A stretch of DNA of 64,000 nt, taken from positions 1,550,001 through 1,614,000 of the forward strand of contig NZ_CTEI01000001.1 of assembly GCF_001368815.1 (NCBI RefSeq). The letters run 5' to 3'. The stretch comes from Paraliobacillus sp. PM-2 (GTDB taxonomy: Bacteria > Bacillota > Bacilli > Bacillales > Amphibacillaceae). The notes below the pieces were generated by a model that saw only the letters and a list, made by a program, of their open reading frames with translations, was not told the origin of the DNA and did no database searches. The translations under genes were made by a program, and so were the position numbers. Positions 27,847-37,763 of the stretch are shown in pieces (position 1 is the stretch's first letter; every line of letters begins with the position of its first letter).

Positions 27847-30270
27847 TTATTCCACCCCCTCAGAAGAGTCTTCATATCCTACTCTTATTTCAGCTGCACT
27901 ACCAAACAACGTTGGTTCTTGCTGTGTTGCGCTCTCTATTGCTTGTAATTTGATGTATCTTGCTTGAACTGTATCAAAATACGCATACTTGGTTTTATTA
28001 TTTACTTCCCAAGAATCAGTATATGTTGATACTTTGTTCCACTCATCTGTCTCATTTTCTTTTACGAAAACAGCGTACTTTGTAAATATCCCATTTATTC
28101 CACCTGATTGGCGAGGCACATATCTTAACATAGCAATTGGCTTAACTTCCTGTAAATCAAGACTTACCCAGATGTTATCTTGACTAGTACCGGACCATGC
28201 AGTATGCCATATTGTGGATGTATCCCCATCAAGAGCAAGAGCTGGTCCTTCACCGGATTGCTGACTTCCTGCACTTGCAACCACGCCATCTGTGGCATAT
28301 TCTGTATAATTTTTCTTTAAATGAATCGTATAATGTTTCTCTGATCCATTAAAGAATGTTGCAGTTAAAACATCACCATCTTGGATTACATCCTCATTGT
28401 TTAATGACGTATCACCATTTTTAACTTGAAGAGATGTACTTGTAGATTTTTTTATATTACCTATAAACTCAGCTAATGTAGTATTGTCAGGTACATCAAC
28501 TATTTTATCTTCTAAAATCGTGTACGCATCTGATAAAATCTTTTCAACATTTTCTTCTGATCCATCCACTTCATGAATACCAATATCCGGAATCAAACCT
28601 ATCGGATTATTAAAATAGTCTACTGTTGTATTATTTGAGATATACGTTCCTTGATTGACTACAGGAGAATTCTCAGAAACTTTATATCCAGCAAAAGCAT
28701 CAATTGGATGAATAACCCCAGCAGTTGTTTCTGGTGCGGAACCAGGATTTAAAAATTGAGGATCATCTGTGATGGCATATTCATCATTACTAGGTGTTGT
28801 TTCATAACCAAAATATAAATTGTTAGTGAATTGCTTGTTATTATTTGGATTCCATTCATCATTAGGGTTATTCGTACTAACATTGTAAAAAATATTATTT
28901 GCTAGATAACCTTCTCCAGTCCTTTTTCCAGCACTTGGATGATGTATCCTTGTGGCACGATCACCATCAATATAGAAAATATTATTATATATTTTTGCCA
29001 TAGGATTACTTTGGAATGTAATAAAAGATTTTAAATCATTCTGACTAATATTGTATCTGAATGTTCCATTTATTGATTGGTACAAGCAAACAAGTAGTGC
29101 GCCACCACCATTATTATGGCTGTAATTATATTGATAAATCGTGCCATCGGAGTAGTCAATATCCCAGGCTTGTCCATCTCCATTCCCTTCACCTACCGTA
29201 TCAAATACTTCATTATATTCGAATACAGCATCTTTTGTCTTCCATGGCCAAATTCCAGCACTAAATGACTGCCAATAACCGGAGTATCCATCATCTAGAT
29301 CAGCTCCAGTAGTATCGGCTACATTATTCTTAATCAATGGTTGATACGCATACATTGCTACAATCCCATCATTACCGATATCTTGCACATAATTTCCTTG
29401 TATTAAGATATCTGTATGTCCATACTTTTGAGCATTCTGATCACTGATTTCAGCATTGGTGAATTTATCAAATTGATAGGTGTAACCTACAACGATTCCC
29501 GCTCTATGCACATCTTTGACATGGTTATTCGTAATCTTAATATCTTGATATCTTGCAATACCAGTGGTTTCTTCATTTTCAGGTTGTAAAACATTAAATT
29601 GTATCCCGCCATTATTCATATGTTTATTTTCCAAATTACCAGCTACATCATGAATGAATAAATTATCCAAATAAATATGTTCCATCGTTCCATCATTTTG
29701 TGCAATGCCAGCTACTCCTGTACGATCCATCCTATCATTTAGTTGCTCTTCTTTAGACAACATATACTCCCAATCATCAGATTGATTGGTAATCTCTATA
29801 TTACTCACTTCAATGAAGTCTGAATCATAGAATAATAGAGTAGATGAGACGTATCCTTTATATTTGTGGCCAGGGTTATCTAGCTGCTTGCCATAATCTT
29901 GATACCAAACACCTTCACCATTTCCATTAATGATTGGTCTATCTCCCTCACCGTAACTACTTAAGACTATTGGATTGTCTACAGTTCCATGCACATCTTT
30001 AAAATGGATAAACCCATTAAAAACGGAACCAGATTCAAGTAAAATTCGATCTCCTGGCTGTAGTGTTATTTCTTTTAACTTATCTAATGTCTCCCATGCT
30101 GTCTCAGGAGTCGATGCATCATGTTGATTATCTCCATTCACACTACTAATGTAATAATCTCTGCCATTGTTGTTTGCTGCTTGAGTTATATTTGAAGATA
30201 CAAATACATGCCCTTGCGAAAAAAACAATAATAGTGTTAAAAAACAGACAACTATTTTTTTCATTTTCAT
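27847..30270 (-). CDS. Secreted right-handed beta-helix protein A with F5/8-type C domain, GH136-like
   Basis: 807 aa. AGGAGG nine bases before ATG. Signal peptide (to about residue 31), beta-helix (about 38-570), a short Ig/cadherin-like linker, and a C-terminal F5/8-type C (CBM32-like) domain at about 665-798 with DGDTSTIWHTAWSG and ARYIKLQAIES. It is a clear paralogue of protein B: shared YYxS...NG start, GIWYQ/GVWYQ block, KYKGYVSS, KHMNNGGI, AGIWPWK and DGQAWDIDYSDGTIYQYNYSH, including the Asp pair seven apart. Unlike B it has no FIVAR repeats, LPxTA motif or membrane tail, so it should be released or held by a partner. It is translated just before B with adjoining stop and start. Confidence 0.7.
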   Translation of the reverse strand: MKMKKIVVCFLTLLLFFSQGHVFVSSNITQAANNNGRDYYISSVNGDNQHDASTPETAWETLDKLKEITLQPGDRILLESGSVFNGFIHFKDVHGTVDNPIVLSSYGEGDRPIINGNGEGVWYQDYGKQLDNPGHKYKGYVSSTLLFYDSDFIEVSNIEITNQSDDWEYMLSKEEQLNDRMDRTGVAGIAQNDGTMEHIYLDNLFIHDVAGNLENKHMNNGGIQFNVLQPENEETTGIARYQDIKITNNHVKDVHRAGIVVGYTYQFDKFTNAEISDQNAQKYGHTDILIQGNYVQDIGNDGIVAMYAYQPLIKNNVADTTGADLDDGYSGYWQSFSAGIWPWKTKDAVFEYNEVFDTVGEGNGDGQAWDIDYSDGTIYQYNYSHNNGGGALLVCLYQSINGTFRYNISQNDLKSFITFQSNPMAKIYNNIFYIDGDRATRIHHPSAGKRTGEGYLANNIFYNVSTNNPNDEWNPNNNKQFTNNLYFGYETTPSNDEYAITDDPQFLNPGSAPETTAGVIHPIDAFAGYKVSENSPVVNQGTYISNNTTVDYFNNPIGLIPDIGIHEVDGSEENVEKILSDAYTILEDKIVDVPDNTTLAEFIGNIKKSTSTSLQVKNGDTSLNNEDVIQDGDVLTATFFNGSEKHYTIHLKKNYTEYATDGVVASAGSQQSGEGPALALDGDTSTIWHTAWSGTSQDNIWVSLDLQEVKPIAMLRYVPRQSGGINGIFTKYAVFVKENETDEWNKVSTYTDSWEVNNKTKYAYFDTVQARYIKLQAIESATQQEPTLFGSAAEIRVGYEDSSEGVE

Positions 30271-30335
30271 CCTATCTGTCCTCCTTATTCTAGTTACTAC
30301 AGGTGTGATTATTTGAAATCATAATTTAACTATTA

Positions 30336-31397
30336 CTATTGATTAAGTTGTTCTTTTGTAAATGCATATATTTCATCCATATTTCCTTGTACATTTAGTT
30401 GCTTTACTTTCTCTTTTACTATTTGGTTATACTTTTCTTCGCGCAATATTTTAAGGACATTGTCTCTTACTAAGTCATATGGTGTGTAATCGTAATCTAC
30501 TCTATCCTTACAGCGAATCAAGTATAAACTACCATTTTGATCTATCACCTGCGTTGAATTCCCAATTGCTAAACCTTCAGCTAATTGTAAAACATCTCCC
30601 ATTTCTTTTGCTCTCGCTGACACCTCCCCAGATAATATTTCTATGTCTTTATAATAAGACTCTAAGCTTGGATAGTTTGGTAAAAGTGATTGAATGGTTT
30701 TATTGTCTGTTAGATTTTTAGAAAGGTTCATTAAATCACTTTTCAACATATCTACCTCACTTTGTCCAAGTTCTAGAGCGGCATAGTATATCTTAATAAA
30801 TTCAATGGTGATATCATCATGTTTAACAAACATTTTATCTTTATTTGCGTGGTAATAACTCTTTGCCTCTTCTTCTGGAATGGTCATCCCCTCATTATCC
30901 AAATCATTTGTATACATTTTCTGAAGGCCATCCATTTCATATTCAAGATATAAATCAAGCGTAAATTCTGCTAGACCATAAACAGGCTCACCATTTTTAA
31001 TTTTTTCTGCTCTCATCTGATTTTCTTGCTCAAATCTTTGTATTAAATCATTATAATTAATTGCCTCCACATAACCTTTTTCCTTAGCGATTCCGTACGT
31101 AGCATGTATATATTTAAGTGAATCTATCGCATTTTCCGTTACCATCTTATAAGGTAATTCACCGTCATATTGTTGCTCCCAGAAATCGCTGTCTACCTCA
31201 GCTCCGTAATTTTTATAAAAGTGTTGTGTAACACCATATTTTTCTTTGCTTACTGCTTGAAGAAATTCTTCCTTTTGTATCTTTTCATCACCAATGACTA
31301 AATCTAGCTTTTTATTTCCATTCATGATAAATACAATAAGAATTACCCCAACTATAATCACAGATAAACTAGTGATAACCATTATTTTCTTTTTCAT
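30336..31397 (-). CDS. Membrane-tethered SurA/PpiC-type foldase, possible dedicated chaperone for the beta-helix proteins
   Basis: 353 aa with one N-terminal membrane helix (about 7-26, no lipobox Cys) and a mostly helical body. VIGDEKIQKEEFLQAVSKEKYG is the usual SurA_N opening (residue I/V-N/G-D, then a helix). A middle IPEEEAKSYYHANKDKMFVKHDDITIEFIKI resembles the start of a PpiC region, and the C-terminal helix VRDNVLKILREEKYNQIVKEKVKQL resembles SurA-like foldases. The PpiC core itself is weak. It lies 65 bases upstream of the two beta-helix genes, and a good cre box precedes it. Bifidobacterial lacto-N-biosidase LnbX (GH136) needs the chaperone LnbY encoded next to it; this gene could play the same part. 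Without that context I would call it a foldase of unknown client. Confidence 0.65.
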   Translation of the reverse strand: MKKKIMVITSLSVIIVGVILIVFIMNGNKKLDLVIGDEKIQKEEFLQAVSKEKYGVTQHFYKNYGAEVDSDFWEQQYDGELPYKMVTENAIDSLKYIHATYGIAKEKGYVEAINYNDLIQRFEQENQMRAEKIKNGEPVYGLAEFTLDLYLEYEMDGLQKMYTNDLDNEGMTIPEEEAKSYYHANKDKMFVKHDDITIEFIKIYYAALELGQSEVDMLKSDLMNLSKNLTDNKTIQSLLPNYPSLESYYKDIEILSGEVSARAKEMGDVLQLAEGLAIGNSTQVIDQNGSLYLIRCKDRVDYDYTPYDLVRDNVLKILREEKYNQIVKEKVKQLNVQGNMDEIYAFTKEQLNQ

Positions 31398-31480
31398 GAT
31401 TATCTCCTTTCATATTACAAGAATGACTTGTTTAGAAATTTTTTCTATAAAACATTGCCTTGACTATAAGTTTAGTTTTA

Positions 31481-31494
31481 TTAAAACGCTTTCA
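31481..31494 (-). promoter_or_regulatory. Candidate cre site upstream of the helper/beta-helix operon
   Basis: TGAAAGCGTTTTAA on the minus strand, 13 of 14 consensus matches, 84 bases before the helper start. Confidence 0.65.
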
Positions 31495-31580
31495 CAATAA
31501 CTTTTTTGTTCTATTTATCTATTTTTTTGCTATATATATCCATGGATAAATTTAAGTGAAAAATAAAATAATATAAAAAA

Positions 31581-31611
31581 GATACTATCCAGCGATGTGT
31601 TGGATAGTATC
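31581..31611 (-). terminator. Rho-independent terminator of the GH2 (copy 1) gene
   Basis: A perfect 11-bp stem (GATACTATCCA) with a 9-base loop, followed on the minus strand by TTTTTTATATTATTTTATTTTT. This is the clearest minus-strand terminator in the window. Confidence 0.92.
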
Positions 31612-31645
31612 ATCTTGATTTTCTGTATTATATTTGCTTTAATTC

Positions 31646-34600
31646 TTAGTCTCTTTTCACTTTTCTTGTTGAACGCAATGCAATAATCGCTCCCAAGATT
31701 GTAATCAATAATCCTAAAACAATCCAATTATAAGTTGCTGTTGCTGTATTCGGTAATTTTTCATCACCATCTTGAGTAGAATCTGCATTATCCTCTGGAG
31801 TTGATTCTTGTTCATTGTCAGATGAATCATCGCCTGAAGTATCTTCTTCCGTGTCTTCCTCTACTAAACGATCGATTGCTGCTTGTAACGCTTTAACTGC
31901 TTTTTCTAGTGCTGTTTCGGTTTCAATATTTTCTAATGCTGTTTCTGCATCTTTGATTGCTTTTACTAATGCATCGTAGGAAGACACTGTGTATACTTCA
32001 TTATCATTTGAAATTGCTTTGGCATGTTTAAGCAATTTTTCTAATGCAGTAACATCAATTTCTGTATCTGGTTTTGAATCTGTTACCTCATTTAACTCAT
32101 CGATTGCTGTTTGCAATTTATTCATTGCATCAGATAATGCTTCTTCTGTTTCTATATTAGGCAACGTTGTTTCTGCTAAAGTTATTGCTTCTTGCAATGC
32201 CTGATAAGAATTCTCGGTATATACATTATCAGCATTTGATATTGCTTTAGCTGTTTTGATTAGATCTTCTAATGCTGCTACATCTACTTCCGGTTCAGCG
32301 TTTTCTGGAATCTCAGAATCATTATACGCTTCTATCGCACTGTTCATCTCTTCTACTGCATTACTTACATCCTGTAACGTTACTAAATCATTAGCAAGCA
32401 CAGCTTCTGCCCAATTGATCTTATTTACTAAAGTATTGCGTGCATCTGTTGGGTACTGACCTGGTTTAGTACCTTCGACCGTATCATTCAGACGGGTTTT
32501 TGCTTCCGCAACAGTAGTTTTTAACTTAGAAGTATCTAAATTAAATTGGATATTGTATGTTATCGTATCTGTACCGTCTTCCGATGTTGCTATAACTTTA
32601 GCTGTAGCAGGAGCTGTCACACTAGGAACAACAGTAACACTAGTGTTATTTGCACTAGTTGCAGAGACCTGCGGTAAATCAGCCAAGCTGCTTACCTCTA
32701 CATCATATTCATATGTTTCATCCGTTTTATTGAATTTATCAAGAATACTTTCACCATCTAATTCAATATCAGAAACATTTACTTTATTACTAGTTTTTGG
32801 TGTTTTAGAAAATATTTTTAACTCTGTAATTGCTAATCCCATATTATCTTGAGCTGTCATGTCTACTCTTATAGCAGAAGTTTTCACCATATCAAACGTG
32901 TAAGTGTTCGCTTCTCCTGTCGTTGGTGAAGTAGGATCACTTTGTAAGTTAGTTACATCGACCCAGTTATCACCTGACTTATATTGAATATTCAAGGATT
33001 CTGGATAAGATGTACCGTGGTCTTTAAACCAATGAATTTCTACATTATCCACGTTATATTCTTCTGGTGCATAATCACCAAAAGTTATAGACACCCAATC
33101 ACCTAAGCGTGCTTCATTTTGCCAATTTGTCCATCTGTTATGTGGCTGTGCTTCATAAGAAATAACATCATCATTAATTGCTTCAATTCTATCACTTGAT
33201 CCAGGTCCTGTGTTTGTAAATGAAGCTTCAGCTTTCGGATATTCATAACCGTTTTTTGCTCGACTGATATTTTTTTCATTTTCAATTTCATCTGTTACGC
33301 TTATTTGGGCTTTTGCTTTTAGATTAGTACCTTTTATCGCACCCTCTAGTTCAAACACCCCAACATCATTCAGCTTATTAGATGGAATATCTCCCCACGA
33401 AACTTCTTTCTTTTCTTCCGTGCCATCGCTGAAATACACAGTTACTTTATCTGGTAACTCTGGTATTTGATTTTTCAATATAGCTGTAGTAACGTTCTCA
33501 ACAGCTATTTCCCCTTTAACAACTATTTTAGCTCTTGCCTGAATAGTTGTTCCTTGGACATTACCGAAAACAGTAAATGAACCTAAGTTAGCGTATTGGT
33601 CCTCTTCAACAGCTTGCCAGTCTACCTCTACTTCTCTTGGAAGACCAATATCATATTGTGCTTTAACTGTTTTTGGCAAAGTAGGAGATTTGCCTTTTTC
33701 AGTGATAACAGTAACTGGTTCTAAACTTTCAATGTGTTTTTCAGCAGTATTCTTTGCAATCTTAAACGTTAAAGCAGAAGAAGTAATTGTCTCACCTTTA
33801 TAATCTATTGTTGCAGTAACACTTACTTCTCCGTCTTGAAGCGCATAAAGTTTGTTGTCTTCAATCTTAATTATATCTTTATCAAATTGGTAAGTTGGGT
33901 TTAAGTTTGTTAGATCAATAACTTCTTCACTTTCCAGCATACCTGTTACTTGAAGATCAATCAGATCATCTTCTGTTATTTCGGTTTTGTCTACTTGAAT
34001 TTCTACAGATTCTAGTTTAGGCTCTCCAGTTTCTACTTCAATAACATATTCTGCATCAACTAAACCATTTTCTGAAGTTACATAAACTTTAGCAACACCT
34101 GGCATATGAAACACAGGTAGTATCGTAACTGTAGCGTTGTCTGCTCCTTCAGCGTTTATCTCTGGAATGTCACTACCATATGGTAAAGTTAACTCATAAT
34201 TATGCTTTTTCGGATCAAAATTAGATAATGCTTGTCCATTAACAGTTAAATTACTAAGTTCTGCTGTATCACCCATAGGAATTTTATTCACATAAACCTC
34301 AACTTCAGTTAATGCAACAAAATTATCCTTCTCGGATGGTGTCATATGAAACTTAAGTTTATCTGTTGAAACAGGATCAAATCTTATTTCGTTTTTTTTC
34401 ACTACATATGGTGATGGATTTGTCTGATTTTTCACGTCCTGCCATTCAGCCCCATCCCAAAATTGCACATCGACACTACTTGGAATAACAGTCGCTCGAT
34501 CTGTAAAAACAAACAAATCTAAATTATCAATATTATATGATTGTCCAAAGTCAACTGTAATAGCATCCCCTTGATCACGTGGAGTCCTTGACCAACTTGA

Positions 34601-37600
34601 CCATCTATTCTTTGGTGAATCATCATAACTTTTAATACCATCGTTTATTTGATTTACATCGTCGCCTGAACTTGTATAGGTTGCCTCAAGTTTGGGATAA
34701 GTTGTCCCATTTTCAGGCAACATTATATTTACTAATTCTCCATCACTTGTTACTCTAACATGTGCCTTTGCCTTAAGGGGAGTTTCAGCAATGCTACCTT
34801 CAACAACAAATTTACCTTCTGTATTTAAACTTTCATTTGGTATCTCATCCCATGTAACATTTACTGTTTTAGTTGTATCATCACTATATAATAGAGTAAC
34901 TTTATTAGGTAGTACTGGTTCAACACCAACATTTGTTGCTGTTGAATATGGTTTTACCGCCACCACATCTTTAACAGTAACAACTGCTTTAGCTTTTTTC
35001 GAAATTCCTTCTACGTTTCCTTCTACAGTAAACTTGCCTATTTCATTATAAAGAGACGAGTCAATATCTTCCCATGTAACATTTCTTGTATCAACGGAAG
35101 AATCACTGTAATAAACCGAAATGGTAGAAGGTAATTCAGGTGCAACATCTACATTAGTCGTTACATTTACCATGTCTACTCCGACTACCGTTTTATCATC
35201 GTCTTTATTCTTGGCTACTGTAAATACTCGAATAGAGTCTCCAGATAACCCTGATGCTGAAGCATTTAATACAATCTCACCAGACTTTTCATCTGATTGA
35301 AGTATAGCTAACGCTTTTCCACTAAATGCTTTACGTTTGTTAGCTTTATATCTTTCAACACTTGCAGCATTACCATTATCTACACCAACCAATGACCCGT
35401 TGCCGCTTACATCAAAATGAACTAAATTTTCGGCATTAGGTACAATTGTTCCTTTATCATCAACTACATCCACTGTGATGAAGGATAAATCATTTCCATC
35501 TGCATCAATCACTTGTCTATCAGCAGTTAATCTAACTGCAGCAGGTTCACCAGCAGTCACTACTTCATCACGAGCAATAACGTTTCCATTTTCATCCTTT
35601 GCTACCGCTTCTAATTCTCCTGCTTCAAATGGTACAGCCCACTCTAAATAGGTATCACCTTCCGCGGTCTCTTTGTATGTTGAACCCCATGACGTCGTTT
35701 TTGTTTCATAGGATCGTTCTCCTATTGATTTACCGTTTAAAAACAATTCTACACTGTGAGCATTGGTATACGCCAGAACTCTAACTGTTTCACCTTTCTC
35801 CCAGTTCCAATGTGGTAATAAATGTACCATAGGTTCTTCTGTCCATTGACTTTGATAATAATAAAAAATATCTTTAGGGAAACCGGCTGTATCCACTGCA
35901 CCAAAATAAGAACTCTTAGCCGGATACGTATTATAATACGGTGTAGGCTCACCTATATAGTCAAAGCCTGTCCAGATAAATTGTCCAGCAATGTGTTTTA
36001 AATCTCTATCTCTTACCCAAGCATCCTCAGCTGTTCTTCCCCATCCTACATAATCATTGTCATAGGAAGATTGCTGTAAGTCAGCATACTTTGTACTAGA
36101 ATTATATTCGTATGGATGTGTGTAAATTCCTCTTGAACGTGTTGCCGAAGAAGTCTCAGAACCGTACAGTTTCCATTCTGGATATTGTTCATGATAAGGA
36201 GCATAATTGTTTTCACTGTAATTCAAACCAACTACATCAACTATATTAAATATTTCCTTAATATTTTCATTAACTGGTGTAGGGTTAACTTTATCTCCTC
36301 TTGTTTTATCCTCACCAATTGTTGTTGGTCTTGTTGTATCAATCTCCTTTACCCAACGAACTAAATCCTTTGCAGTTTGTACCCCTCTATCACTTGTAGA
36401 ATCATAGATTTCATTACCAATTGACCACATAATAATAGATGGCTCATTCTTTCCTCTGTCAACCATTTCTTTAATATCATGCTCTGCCCATTCAGAGAAG
36501 AATCTACCATAATCATATGTTTTCTTTGATTGATTCCATGTGTCAAATGCCTCTTCCACAACAAGTAGACCTAAGAAATTAGCTGCTTCTAAAAGTTCTG
36601 GTGAAGCAGGATTATGAGTTACTCTAATTGCATTAACTCCCATATCTTTCATGATCTGCATTTGACGCTCAACCGCACGTGCATTGGTGGCGGCACCTAG
36701 AGCACCTAAATCATGGTGCATAGAGGCACCTTTTAACTTCATATATTCCCCATTCAAAGAAAAACCTTCAGCAGAATCAAATTCAAAAAATCTAACCCCA
36801 AATTTAGTTTTATAGGTATCCAAAATTTGCTCATTACTAATGACCTCTGTAACAAGTTGATATCTATATGGATTGTCAATATCCCATAGGACAGGGTTGC
36901 TAATTGTTGTATTATCTTCGAAATGTGTCGTTGCACCGGCATCAATTGTTTTCGGATCCGATTGAACAGTTGCAACCTCGGTTCCATCTTTATCATAAAT
37001 AGTTGATTTTACTGTAACTTCTGCATTATCAGCCGTTTCATTGTTTATTTCTGTCTCAATATTCACATTTGCTTTTCCCTGTTTGTAAGCTGTTTCTAAA
37101 TCTGGTGTTGTAACAAATGTGCCGTACCTTGCAACATGAATCGGTTCTGTTACGGTAAGATGTACATTTCTATAAATACCACTACCTGAATACCATCGAC
37201 TACTAGGTTGAATATTTTTCACTTTAACTACCAGCACATTTTCCCTGCCATCAGTATGTAGTAGATCAGTGATATCATAAGAGAAAGCATTATATCCATA
37301 TGGATAATTTCCTACTACTTCGCCATTCAAGTAGGTTGTACTATCCATATAAACACCATCAAAATCAATTGAAATCTGCTTTCCTTCCATAGATGAAGGA
37401 AGGGTAAACGTTTTACGATACCAACCAATTCCACCATCTAAAAATCCACCTTCATGTGTAGCTTTAGAGTTTGGATTAAAATCTAATTCAATACTCCAAT
37501 CATGTGGTAGGTTTAATTGACGCCAAGAAGAATCATCAAAGTCAGGATTTTGAGCCCCTTGAATACTTCCTTCGGTTTCTCTTTTAAATCGCCAATCTTT

Positions 37601-37762
37601 ATTAAAATTAAGTTGCCTTTCACCTGAATAATCTACTTTATTATCCAATGTAGACGACACCATATCATTTGACGTCTCTAGTCCTTGTCCATAAATCGCA
37701 GGGGCAAAAATAGATTGTAACAAAACTACAATTAAACTAATATTCACAAACTTACTTTTCAT
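31646..37762 (-). CDS. Giant wall-anchored GH2 beta-galactosidase (2038 aa, copy 1)
   Basis: Signal peptide (about 1-25), then the GH2 jelly roll, Ig-like and barrel domains (about 50-600). The acid/base is E451 in WSIGNEIYD and the probable nucleophile E536 in LYGSETSS. FAVAR-like C-terminal modules follow: a DUF4982-like and Big_1-like region, then bacterial Ig (Big_4-type) modules with repeated VxPxLPxxVxVxYSDG...VxW patterns, an F5/8-type C domain with NRWSSWSRTPRDQGD, further Big_4 modules, a second F5/8 domain with NRWTNWQNEARLGD, cadherin-like modules, one diverged helical repeat and two FIVAR repeats. The tail is LPNTATATYNW, a membrane helix and RKVKRD. The architecture resembles large streptococcal surface galactosidases (BgaA-like). 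It is preceded by an orphan frame carrying a perfect cre match. A beta-glucuronidase or other GH2 activity cannot be excluded. Confidence 0.88.
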   Translation of the reverse strand: MKSKFVNISLIVVLLQSIFAPAIYGQGLETSNDMVSSTLDNKVDYSGERQLNFNKDWRFKRETEGSIQGAQNPDFDDSSWRQLNLPHDWSIELDFNPNSKATHEGGFLDGGIGWYRKTFTLPSSMEGKQISIDFDGVYMDSTTYLNGEVVGNYPYGYNAFSYDITDLLHTDGRENVLVVKVKNIQPSSRWYSGSGIYRNVHLTVTEPIHVARYGTFVTTPDLETAYKQGKANVNIETEINNETADNAEVTVKSTIYDKDGTEVATVQSDPKTIDAGATTHFEDNTTISNPVLWDIDNPYRYQLVTEVISNEQILDTYKTKFGVRFFEFDSAEGFSLNGEYMKLKGASMHHDLGALGAATNARAVERQMQIMKDMGVNAIRVTHNPASPELLEAANFLGLLVVEEAFDTWNQSKKTYDYGRFFSEWAEHDIKEMVDRGKNEPSIIMWSIGNEIYDSTSDRGVQTAKDLVRWVKEIDTTRPTTIGEDKTRGDKVNPTPVNENIKEIFNIVDVVGLNYSENNYAPYHEQYPEWKLYGSETSSATRSRGIYTHPYEYNSSTKYADLQQSSYDNDYVGWGRTAEDAWVRDRDLKHIAGQFIWTGFDYIGEPTPYYNTYPAKSSYFGAVDTAGFPKDIFYYYQSQWTEEPMVHLLPHWNWEKGETVRVLAYTNAHSVELFLNGKSIGERSYETKTTSWGSTYKETAEGDTYLEWAVPFEAGELEAVAKDENGNVIARDEVVTAGEPAAVRLTADRQVIDADGNDLSFITVDVVDDKGTIVPNAENLVHFDVSGNGSLVGVDNGNAASVERYKANKRKAFSGKALAILQSDEKSGEIVLNASASGLSGDSIRVFTVAKNKDDDKTVVGVDMVNVTTNVDVAPELPSTISVYYSDSSVDTRNVTWEDIDSSLYNEIGKFTVEGNVEGISKKAKAVVTVKDVVAVKPYSTATNVGVEPVLPNKVTLLYSDDTTKTVNVTWDEIPNESLNTEGKFVVEGSIAETPLKAKAHVRVTSDGELVNIMLPENGTTYPKLEATYTSSGDDVNQINDGIKSYDDSPKNRWSSWSRTPRDQGDAITVDFGQSYNIDNLDLFVFTDRATVIPSSVDVQFWDGAEWQDVKNQTNPSPYVVKKNEIRFDPVSTDKLKFHMTPSEKDNFVALTEVEVYVNKIPMGDTAELSNLTVNGQALSNFDPKKHNYELTLPYGSDIPEINAEGADNATVTILPVFHMPGVAKVYVTSENGLVDAEYVIEVETGEPKLESVEIQVDKTEITEDDLIDLQVTGMLESEEVIDLTNLNPTYQFDKDIIKIEDNKLYALQDGEVSVTATIDYKGETITSSALTFKIAKNTAEKHIESLEPVTVITEKGKSPTLPKTVKAQYDIGLPREVEVDWQAVEEDQYANLGSFTVFGNVQGTTIQARAKIVVKGEIAVENVTTAILKNQIPELPDKVTVYFSDGTEEKKEVSWGDIPSNKLNDVGVFELEGAIKGTNLKAKAQISVTDEIENEKNISRAKNGYEYPKAEASFTNTGPGSSDRIEAINDDVISYEAQPHNRWTNWQNEARLGDWVSITFGDYAPEEYNVDNVEIHWFKDHGTSYPESLNIQYKSGDNWVDVTNLQSDPTSPTTGEANTYTFDMVKTSAIRVDMTAQDNMGLAITELKIFSKTPKTSNKVNVSDIELDGESILDKFNKTDETYEYDVEVSSLADLPQVSATSANNTSVTVVPSVTAPATAKVIATSEDGTDTITYNIQFNLDTSKLKTTVAEAKTRLNDTVEGTKPGQYPTDARNTLVNKINWAEAVLANDLVTLQDVSNAVEEMNSAIEAYNDSEIPENAEPEVDVAALEDLIKTAKAISNADNVYTENSYQALQEAITLAETTLPNIETEEALSDAMNKLQTAIDELNEVTDSKPDTEIDVTALEKLLKHAKAISNDNEVYTVSSYDALVKAIKDAETALENIETETALEKAVKALQAAIDRLVEEDTEEDTSGDDSSDNEQESTPEDNADSTQDGDEKLPNTATATYNWIVLGLLITILGAIIALRSTRKVKRD

Positions 37763-37763
37763 T

